From Lysobacterales bacterium (GTDB lineage: Bacteria > Pseudomonadota > Gammaproteobacteria > Xanthomonadales > Xanthomonadaceae): DNA of 64,000 bases. The notes beneath the pieces were generated by a model. It ran no database searches. It saw only the letters and a program-made list of their open reading frames with translations, and had not been told where the DNA came from. The DNA is taken from NCBI GenBank assembly GCA_014946745.1, contig JADCRD010000001.1:310001-374000 (forward strand), read 5' to 3'. This document shows positions 37,235 through 46,300 of the stretch, piece by piece. A program made the position numbers and the translations under genes. The first letter of the stretch is position 1. Each line of letters begins with the position of its first letter.

Positions 37235-37240
37235 TATGCT
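37235..37240 (+). promoter_or_regulatory. possible -10 element of the 833-aa protein gene
   Basis: TATGCT followed by TCGC, preceded by CTG, GCGCCG and CAG at nearly the same spacing as the promoter at 40.2 kb. The TTCAG pairs are absent. No good -35 box is visible. Confidence 0.3.
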
Positions 37241-37323
37241 TCGCGCGGCTGGCAGCACCCCTCTGCGCCGGACATGACGCATCGTCCGACGCCTTCTGAT
37301 TGTTCGCTTCCATGGAGTCCCAC

Positions 37324-39825
37324 ATGCGTTTCCTTGTCTGCCTCCTGCTCATCGCCGGATGGCCCCTGCGCGCAACGGCGCAGATCGAGATCCCCGAATA
37401 CGCGGATTTCGCCGACATCTACGACAACCTCGGCGCCGTGGTACTGGCGGACGACAACCGACTGGTGCTCGGTCCGGTGCGCGGCCGTCAGGGCACCAAT
37501 CCCGATCTGTTCGTGTTCGTTCGCGAGGGCACCCAATGGCGGCGTGAGGCTGCCCTTGAGACCGGCTGGGAGGGGGGCGCGGTGATCGGCAGCACTGTCT
37601 CTGCCAACGCCTCCGCTTTCGGCAACCTCAAGATCATCGCCTTTGCCGATCCTTGGCTTGCGGTGGGGATGCCGCAGCGCGCGCAGAACGGTGCTGCCAA
37701 CACCGGCGCCGTCCGCCTGTACCGCCGCGGCGCCGGAGGCTGGCAGGAGCACAGCCTGCTGCGCGCCAATGTCGAGCAGGCCAACAGCCGGTTCGGCGCT
37801 TCGGTCGCGATCGCCGGTGACCGTTTGGCGGTGGGTCAGCCCGGCTCCAACCGGGTTGAGATTTTCCGCTTGCAGGCAGGGGCATGGCAGTCCGAGACCA
37901 GAATGCAGTGGTCTGGGGGCGGACTCGCGTTCGGCTACGAGCTGGCCTTCGCCGGCGATCAGCTGGTGGTGCGCAGCACTGCCGGCCTCCACATGTTCAG
38001 TGAGGTCGCCGGAGACTGGGCGCTGTCAGGCGAACTGAACCTGGCCACCGCCGGCTTCGGCAGCAACTTGCCGTGGGCCACCGAGGGCGACCTGCTGATC
38101 ACCGCAGCCAGCAGCGAGATCCGCTTCTTCCGCAGCGTCAATGGCCAGTGGGGCGCCGCTGCGAACATCCCTCCGCTGCCGATGGGCGCCGCCGCTGGGC
38201 TCAGCGGGTCACTGCGCGGCTTCGCGGTCAAGTCTGGCACCGCGCTTCGCCTTGCCGGGCACGGTTTCGGCGTGAACGGCGGACCCATGCGCCCGCGCTA
38301 TTGGGAGCTGGTGGACGGCGCCTGGTCACCCGCGCGAGACATCGCCCTGCCTGCGAGTGACGCGCCTTCGGCGTTTCGATTCACCACATCCTTCGCGGGC
38401 ATGGCCTTCGCTTTCGCGCAGGACCGCCTCTTCGTCGGCGCGCGTCTGGTCAGCGTGGGTCGCGTGCTCAGCCAAGGAGCGGCCTACGCCTACACGCTGG
38501 GCGCATCGGGCCCTGCCCATGAGCGCACCTTTCGGCATGGCAACGGCCGGCTCGGCGACAACTTCGGTCACTGGGTGGCCATCGATGGCGACTGGGCGCT
38601 GGTGGCGGCCCGCGGCGCCGATGCGTTGAGCCCGACGGGTGTGCTGCGCGACACCGGCGCGGTGCAGGTCTATCGAAAGTCCGGCACGAGCTGGGCCCCG
38701 GTACAGACGCTGGCCCTGGAGGCGCCCGAGGCCTTCAACGCCTTCGGCGAGCGTGTGGCCTTGAAAGGCGCGCTGGCCGTGGTCGCCGCGCAGGGCAGCG
38801 AAGCCGGCATCGCCAGCCATGGCCAGATGCATGTGTTCCGGCGCAACGCTCAGGACACGTGGGCGCCGCTGTGCCGCCTCACGGCGCCGGTCACGCCCGA
38901 CGGCCAGCCGCAGGCCTTCCGCAACCGCGGCGATGGGCTGGAAGACAGCAGCCCCATCGAGGTGATGGTCACCGATGGCGAGCACATCGCTGCGATCTAT
39001 ATGAATCGTCTGTACGCCTGGCGCGCCGAGGCGAACGGCTGCAGCCTGCTGGGGGAGATCGCCATTCCCGATCGCCTGGCCGCGCCGGGCGCGCCGGGTG
39101 TCACCCAGGCGGGGTCGCTGCAGTTCGAGACCCAGGGGCGCTCGATGCTGCAGGGGCGCCTCGTGGTGAGCGAGTTCGGTGGAGTGGTGAACGGTACCTC
39201 GCCTCCGTTCCGCACGCTGGTGTTCGATTTCGACGGCAGCGCCTGGGTGCGCAGCTTCGCCTACACCAGTGCGGTCGGCGACACCTGCGCGCAGACCTTT
39301 GGCGGTGCGCTGATCGCCCGCGATCACCTGCAGTTCGTCTGTGGCCGAGGCTCCGCGCCCAGCAGGACCTACGAGCGCGTCGACTGGCGCGAGACCGCGC
39401 CGGGCGCCTGGACCTCGACCGCGCAGCCGCTGCCCGCGTTGGGCGCCACGGAGGGGCCGGTCGGATTTGCCTGGGAGTCGCTCATCACCGCCGAGGGCGG
39501 TCCGGGCTTCGACGCGGTCGGCCAGTTGCTGCGCGTGCGCCAGCCGCCGAGCTATGACGTGGTCCAGCAGCTGGGCCCCACCGATGCCTGCCTGTCCTTC
39601 ATCGTCGGGCAGATCGTCTTTGTCGGCCCCAACGATGTCTTCGTGCCCTGTCCCTATGCGAATGGCCCGAACGGACGCGGCGCCGGCGCCCTGCAGATCT
39701 TCAGCCGCGCTGCAGCGCAGCGCGCGGGCGAGAAGACAGGCAGCAGCTTCGGCCCCATTCCGCAGCAGGAGGTCCCGCCGCCGCGCCCGGACCTGACCCG
39801 CGACGGCTTCGAGGCCGTGCAGTAA
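37324..39825 (+). CDS. secreted FG-GAP-type repeat protein with C-terminal GFE motif
   Basis: An 833-residue protein with a signal peptide (MRFLVCLLLIAGWPLRATA). The body holds irregular FG-GAP-like repeats of integrin beta-propeller type, for example RFGASVAIAGDRLAVGQP, DNFGHWVAIDGDWALVAARG and AFGERVALKGALAVVAAQG, each followed by G-A-V-x-V/L-Y/F-R. It ends LTRDGFEAVQ. GGAG lies 6 bases before ATG 37324, which decides this start over the upstream TTG 37300. It is the second of four plus-strand giants. The fold is probably extracellular; no catalytic motif was found. Confidence 0.85.
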   Translation: MRFLVCLLLIAGWPLRATAQIEIPEYADFADIYDNLGAVVLADDNRLVLGPVRGRQGTNPDLFVFVREGTQWRREAALETGWEGGAVIGSTVSANASAFGNLKIIAFADPWLAVGMPQRAQNGAANTGAVRLYRRGAGGWQEHSLLRANVEQANSRFGASVAIAGDRLAVGQPGSNRVEIFRLQAGAWQSETRMQWSGGGLAFGYELAFAGDQLVVRSTAGLHMFSEVAGDWALSGELNLATAGFGSNLPWATEGDLLITAASSEIRFFRSVNGQWGAAANIPPLPMGAAAGLSGSLRGFAVKSGTALRLAGHGFGVNGGPMRPRYWELVDGAWSPARDIALPASDAPSAFRFTTSFAGMAFAFAQDRLFVGARLVSVGRVLSQGAAYAYTLGASGPAHERTFRHGNGRLGDNFGHWVAIDGDWALVAARGADALSPTGVLRDTGAVQVYRKSGTSWAPVQTLALEAPEAFNAFGERVALKGALAVVAAQGSEAGIASHGQMHVFRRNAQDTWAPLCRLTAPVTPDGQPQAFRNRGDGLEDSSPIEVMVTDGEHIAAIYMNRLYAWRAEANGCSLLGEIAIPDRLAAPGAPGVTQAGSLQFETQGRSMLQGRLVVSEFGGVVNGTSPPFRTLVFDFDGSAWVRSFAYTSAVGDTCAQTFGGALIARDHLQFVCGRGSAPSRTYERVDWRETAPGAWTSTAQPLPALGATEGPVGFAWESLITAEGGPGFDAVGQLLRVRQPPSYDVVQQLGPTDACLSFIVGQIVFVGPNDVFVPCPYANGPNGRGAGALQIFSRAAAQRAGEKTGSSFGPIPQQEVPPPRPDLTRDGFEAVQ

Positions 39826-39873
39826 GCCCGCGTCCCGCGCGAGTCCCTCGGGGGCCGCGCGGGAACGCGTCGA

Positions 39874-39903
39874 GCGTCGGGCGGGGCGAGTCCCACCCGA
39901 CGC
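39874..39903 (+). terminator. hairpin after the 833-aa protein gene
   Basis: An 8-bp stem (39874-39881 with 39896-39903) is extended by a 4-bp stem after one C/A mismatch, with a CGAG loop. There is no T-tract, so it may be a partial terminator. Confidence 0.45.
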
Positions 39904-40107
39904 GAGTCCTCACCACGATGCGGCCGGGCCACCGGCCCCATCGCTGCTCCCCCCCCGGTGCGGCGCAGCCATCGGGCCTGATCCCCTGCGCCGCGATTCA
40001 AGGGCTTCCCGGCCGTGGCGCCACGCCCGGCGGCCCGCCCCGGCCGCGCGCCTCGGCTCAGCAGTCGCCCCAGCGCCGCGTGTGGCGCGCTGGTCTTCAC
40101 GAATTGT

Positions 40108-40209
40108 TTGCGATTTTCGCTCTCCAAGTCTATGAAAGAAAACATCTTTCGAGATTTCAGAGCTTTTCAGACTTGCGCGCGCTGAACCCGCGCCGGCAGC
40201 CACTACCCT
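40108..40209 (+). promoter_or_regulatory. promoter region of the 2220-aa protein gene with phased TTCAG repeats
   Basis: TTGCGA (40108-40113), 17 bases, TATGAA (40131-40136) is one promoter candidate. TTCAG at 40156 and 40166 (10-base period) is followed 33 bases later by TACCCT (40204-40209) and CCGC, the same arrangement as at 32393-32447. The stretch from TTTCAG to CTCCGC can be aligned between the two sites, including CTGA and GCGCCGG blocks. Confidence 0.45.
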
Positions 40210-40332
40210 CCGCGCACCCCCCCGCGACCACCGATATCCGGCAACAGCTCTCCCCCTGGGCCGCCGGCGTCGGTGGCGTGGGGGCGGGCATTCGCGTGGG
40301 CGGGGCCCGCGCCGCATCGGAGAGCAGATCGC

Positions 40333-43300
40333 ATGAATCACAGTACGCGCCGCGCCGGCTGGCGCCGGTCCCTGACGGGTGCAGCGCTGGTCGCGCTGCT
40401 GGTTGCCACGTCCACCGCGCTGGGGATGGGCAACGTGCCCGCCATGAGCATGGCCGAGGTCCAGCAAACGCCTGAAAACGAGCCTGCCGCGTCAACCGGC
40501 CGCAGGCTCCGCTTGCCCGAGAAGCCCGCCGGCCTGGACGACGTCGGCTGGGACTCGTTGCAGCAGGCCGTTCGGAAGGAGGCGTCCCAGCAGGCGAAGT
40601 TGACCGCCGGTTCGGTAGCGGGGGCTGACGGCGCGGCGTTTGATGAGTTCGGCTACTCTGTGGCGCTGTCAGGCGACACGGCGCTGGTAGGGGCTTACCG
40701 CGACGATGTGGGTGCGATCAGTGATCAGGGCTCGGCTTACGTCTTCACGCGCAGCGGCGCGACCTGGACGCTGCAGCAGAAGCTGACGGCTGGCGACGAC
40801 CCGGCGGCTGATTTGTTCGGCTACGCCGTGGCGCTGTCCGGCGACACCGCGCTGGTGGGGGCCAATTGGGACGATGTAGGCGTTAACAGCGATCAAGGCT
40901 CGGCCTACGTCTTCACGCGCAGCGGCTCCACGTGGACGTTGCAGCAAAAACTCACGGCGGCTGACGGCGCGGCGTTTGATCAGTTCGGAGGTTCCGTGGC
41001 GCTGTCCGGCGACACTGCGCTGGTGGGGGCGATCTCCGACAGCGTGGGCGGGAATAGCGTTCAGGGCTCGGCTTACGTCTTCACGCGCATTGGCACGACT
41101 TGGACTCAGCAGGCGCAGCTGACTGCTGGCGACGGTGCGGCGGTTGATCAGTTCGGCTGGTCCTTGGCGGTGTCTGGCGACACTGCGCTTGTGGGGGCGG
41201 TCTTCGATGATGTGGGCGCGAACAGCGATCAGGGCTCAGCCTACGTCTTCACGCGCAGCGGCACGACTTGGACGCTGCAGCAGAAGCTGACGGCCGGCGA
41301 CGGCGCTGCGTCTGACCAGTTTGGCTTGTCCGTGGCGCTGTCCGGCGACACGGCGCTTGTGGGGGCTTACCGCGACGATATAGGTGCGATCAGTGATCAG
41401 GGCTCGGCTTACGTCTTCACGCGCAGCGGCGCGACCTGGACGCTGCAGCAGAAGCTGACGGCTGGCGACGGCGCGGCGTCTGATTGGTTCGGCTACGCCG
41501 TGGCGCTGTCCGGAGATACTGCGCTCGTGGGGGCGCGCCTCGACGACGTCGGCGCCACGAATCAGGGTTCGGCCTACGTCTTCATGCGCAGCGGCACGAC
41601 GTGGGCGCAGCAGCAGAAGCTGACGGCTGGCGACGGCGCGGCGAGTGATGGATTCGGTTACGCCGTGGCGCTGTCCGGTGACACCATGCTGCTGGGGGCC
41701 AATGGGGACGATACAGGCGTTAACAGCGATCAGGGCTCGGCCTACGTCTACACGCGCAGCGGTATGACCTGGACGCAGCAGGCGAAGCTGACGGCGGGCG
41801 ACGGTGCGGCGAGCGATTTTTTTGGCTTCTCCGTCGCCCTCGACGGTGACACCGCGCTGGTGGGGGTTCAGGGCGATGACGTGGGCGCCAACGTCGATCA
41901 GGGCTCGGCCTACGTCTTCACGCGCATCGGCACGACGTGGACGCAGCAGGCGCAGCTGACGGCCGGCGACGGCGCGGCTTTTGATCAGTTCGGCTACGCC
42001 GTTGCGCTGTCCGGCGACACTGCGCTGGTGGGTTCAGTGAGTGGCGACGTGGGTGCGAACAGCAATCAGGGCTCGGCCTACGTCTACACGCGCAGTGGCA
42101 CGACCTGGACGCAGCAGGCGAAGCTGACGGCGGGCGACGGTGCGGCGAGCGATTTTTTTGGCTTCTCCGTCGCCCTCGACGGTGACACCGCGCTGGTGGG
42201 GGTTCAGAGCGATGACGTGGGCGCCAACGTCGATCAGGGCTCGGCCTACGTCTTCACGCGCATCGGCACGACGTGGACGCAGCAGGCGCAGCTGACGGCC
42301 GGCGACGGCGCGGCTTTTGATCAGTTCGGCTTCTCCGTAGCGCTGTCCGGCGACACTGCGCTGGTGGGTTCAGTGAGTGACGACGTGGGTGCGAACAGCA
42401 ATCAGGGCTCGGCCTACGTCTACACACGCAGCGGCACAACCTGGACTCAGCAGGCGCATTTGACGGCCGCCGATGGCACGGCGAGCGATCTATTTGGCCG
42501 CGCCCTGGCGCTAGATGGCGACACCGCGCTGGTGGGGGCGCCCTTCGACGACGTGGGTGCCAACGCCGATCAGGGCTCGGGCTACGTCTTCACGCGCGGC
42601 GGCACGACCTGGACGCAACAGGAAAAGCTGACGGCCGGTGACGGCGCCGCGTCTGACCAGTTCGGCTCCTCCGTGGCGTTGTCTGGCAACACCGCACTGG
42701 TGGGTGCGCGCTCAAACGACGTGGGCGCCAACAATGACCAGGGCTCGGCCTACGTCTATATGCGCAGCGGCACCACCTGGACCCAGCAGCAGATTCTAAC
42801 GGCCGGCGACGGTGCGGCAGGCGATTTTTTGGGCTTCTCCCTGGCGCTCTCCAATGGAGCTGCACTCGTTGGGGCCTATTTGGCGGATGGCCTGCCGCCC
42901 TACGGTAACGCCAACGAGGGCGCGGCCTACGCTTTCAGCGGCGTCGGACTGCTGCCCCAAATCATCACATTCGCCAACCCGGGGGCGCAGACCTTCGGCA
43001 AGACGCCGACGCTGAGTGCAACGGCCTCGTCCGGTCTGCCTGTGACGTTCACCTCAGCGACGACAGGCGTCTGCACGATCACCGCCGGCGGCACCCTGAG
43101 TTTCCTCACGACGGGCACCTGCACCATCAACGCCGATCAAGCCGGTGATGCCACCTACGACGCCGCACCGCGGGTGTCGCAGAGCTTCGCCGTGATCAAC
43201 GCCCCGATCGATGCCGTCAACGACAGCGGCACCGTCGCGAACGGCGCTTCGGGAGGCGTCGCCGTCGCTGACGTACTGCTCAACGACACCTTGAATGACG

Positions 43301-46300
43301 CACCGGCCACCTTGGCCTCGGTGACGCTGACCCAGCTCAGCACCAGCAACCCGAATATCACCCTGAACTCGGCGACGGGTGCGGTGGCGGTGGCGGCGGC
43401 CACGCCGGCGGGCACCTACACGCTGACCTACCAGATCTGCGAGCAGCTCAACCCGACCAACTGCGATAACGCAACCGCAACCGTCACTGTGGGCGCGGCG
43501 ATTATCGATGCGGTCAACGACAGCGGCACCGTTGCGAACGGCGCTTCGGGAGGCGTCGCCGTCGCTGACGTACTGCTCAACGACACCCTGAATGCCGCAG
43601 CGGCCACCTTGGCCTCGGTGACGCTGACCCAGCTCAGCACCAGCAATCCGAACATCACCCTGAACCCGGCGACGGGTGCGGTGTCTGTGGCGGCCGCCAC
43701 GCCCGCGGGCACCTACACGCTGACCTACCGCATCTGCGAGCAGCTCAACCCGACCAACTGCGATGACGCAACGGCAACCGTCACCGTGGGCGCGGCGATC
43801 ATCGATGCCGTGAACGACAGCGGCACCGTCGCGAACGGCGCTTCGGGAGGTGTAGCCGTCGCTGACGTACTGCTCAACGACACCCTGAATGCCGCAGCGG
43901 CCACCCTGACCTCGGTGACGCTGACTCAGCTCAGCACCAGTAACCCGAACATCACCTTGAACCCTGCGACGGGTGCGGTGGCCGTGGCAGCGGCGACGCC
44001 GGCGGGCACCTACACGCTGACCTACCGCATCTGCGAGCAGCTCAACCCGACCAACTGCGATAACGCAATCGCGACCATCACGGTGGGTGCTGCGCCAATT
44101 GACGCGGTGGACGAGGACTACACGGGCACGCAGGTGAACGGTGCCTCCGGTGGCACCCTGCCGACGGTGCTGGTCAACGACACGCTGAACGGTGGTGCAG
44201 CTACGGTGGGCGACGGCGGCAACGTGACGCTGACGCCAGGCGCAGCGCCGACGCCGGACGCTGGCAGCATCGCAATGAATGTGGAAGGCACGATCACAAT
44301 CGCGGCCGGTACGACGGCGGGGGTTTACACGTATGCGTACACGATCTGCGAAGTGCTGAACCCGACCAACTGCGACACGGCGATCGCAAGCGTCACCGTG
44401 GGCGCGGCGATCATCGATGCGGTCAACGACAGCGGCACCGTTGCGAACGGCGCTGCGGGCGGTACAGCCGTCGCCAACGTGCTGGTCAACGACACGCTGA
44501 ACGACGCAGCGGCCACCTTGGCCTCGGTCACGCTGACCCAGCTCAGCACCAGCAATCCGAACATCGCCCTGAACCCGGCGACGGGTGCGGTGGCGGTGGC
44601 GGCGGCCACGCCGGCAGGCACCTACACGCTGACCTACCAGGCCTGCGAGCAGCTCAACCCGACCAACTGCGATAGCGCGACGGTCAGCGTCACGGTCAAT
44701 GCGCTTGCGCCCACGACCGCCGACTCGTCTGTGACGGTGGGCTACAACGCGTCCGCCACCAGCGTGCCGCTGACCCTGGGCGGTGGCGCCGCGACATCCT
44801 TGACGGTGGTGACGCCACCGGCCAAGGGCACGGCAAACGTCAGCGGCACGACGATCACCTATCAGCCGAACGCCGCCTTTGCCGGTCCGGACAACTTCAC
44901 CTACACCGCCACCAACAGCGGCGGCACCTCGGCGCCGGCCACGGTCACCATCACGGTGCAGGACCCGGTGATCACCATCACCCCGAGCGGTGGTCTGAGC
45001 GCGGCGGTGGCGTCGCCTTACACGCGGACCTATAGCTTCGACGGCGGCGCCCCGCCGTGGTCGGAGTACCAGGTCACGAATCTGCCAGCGGGCCTCAGCA
45101 TCACCGGCACTACGGCCAACACGGTGACCATCAGCGGTACGCCGACGCAGGCAGGCAGCTTCACTCTCAATGTCTCCGCCACGGACAGCAGCACGGGCAA
45201 CGGCCCCTTCACCGTGGGCCAAGCTTTCGGCCTCACTGTGGATGCCATCCTGCCGGGCGCGCCGAGCATCGGTGCCGCGACTGCAGGCGATGGCGAGGCC
45301 AGCGTCAGCTTCGGCGAGCCCGCGTTTACGGGTGGCGCGCCGATCACGGGCTACACCGTGACTTCGAATCCCGGTGGGCTCACCGGCACCGGCGCGACCA
45401 GTCCGATCACGGTCACAGGCCTGAGCAACGGCGTGGCCTACACCTTCTCGGTGACCGCCACCAATAGCGCTGGCACGGGTGCGGCCTCGGAGGCCTCCAA
45501 TGCGGTCACCCCGCGCGGACCGCAGGCGGCGCTGACCGCCATTGCCACGCCATCCACGGTGGCGTTCGGCGCGACCAGCGCGCTCAGTGCCAGCGGCGGC
45601 TCGGGCGGTGGTGAGGTGAGCTACGCCATCACTGCGGGCGCTGCGTTCTGCAGCCTCAGCGGCAGCACCCTCACCGCAACCGCCATCGGCACCTGCACGG
45701 TGACCGCCACCAAGGCGGCCGAGGGCGCATTCAATGCCGCCACGGCAACGGTGGATGTCACGGTGGTGCGAGCCGAACAAGCGGCGCTGACGGCGACGGC
45801 AAGCCCGTCGAGCATTGCCTTCGGTGGGGCCAGCGCTCTGGGCACGACCGGCGGTTCGGGCACGGGTGCGGTGAGCTTCGCAGTCACCGCGGGCGGCGAG
45901 TTCTGTTCCATTAGCAGCACGACGTTGACCGGCACCGGTGTCGGCACCTGCACGGTCACCGCAACCAAGGCGGCGGATGTGAACTTCAACGCCGCCACGG
46001 TGACGGTCGACGTCACCGTTGGGCGCGCGGATCAGGCGCTGCTGACGGCGACGGCAAGCCCGTCGAGCATCGCTTTCGGCGGCACCAGCACGCTGGCCAC
46101 GACCGGTGGCTCCGGCGCCGGCGCGGTGAGCTACGCAATCAGTGGGGGCAGCGAGTTCTGTTCGATCACCGGCACCACGTTGACCGGCATCGGTGTCGGC
46201 ACTTGCACGGTCACCGCAACCAAGGCGGCGGATGCCAACTTCAACGCCGCCACGGCGACGGTGTCAGTGACGGTGGCACGCGCAAACCAGGCCCCGCTCA

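Larger units (their letters stand above)
39826..40332. other. 507-base spacer with hairpin, AT-rich island and promoter
   Basis: No gene is supported. It holds a hairpin (39874-39903), a very GC-rich stretch to 40090, then an AT-rich island (about 40097-40170) unusual for this genome. The island contains a promoter candidate and a phased TTCAG repeat. Open frames of 185 codons on both strands here have biased, low-complexity translations and no ribosome sites. Confidence 0.65.

Noticed and set aside
37235-37240. Membership of the 833-aa gene promoter in the TTCAG group
   Set aside because: The -10-like part is similar, but no phased TTCAG pair is present. Similar TAnnnT-CGC boxes occur before ordinary genes, so this part alone is not specific.
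39910-40475. Overlapping 185-codon frames on both strands in the 507-base spacer
   Set aside because: Low-complexity translations caused by high GC, no ribosome site, no conserved motif, and overlap with the giant gene's promoter.
40597-42950. Regular repeats that might suggest a CRISPR array
   Set aside because: The 168-bp units stay in frame and encode an FG-GAP domain; there are no short direct repeats with unique spacers and no cas genes.
43054-45780. A 908-codon open frame on the minus strand
   Set aside because: It is antisense to the repeat part of the 2220-aa protein; its translation is His/Arg/Gly-rich and mirrors the repeats.
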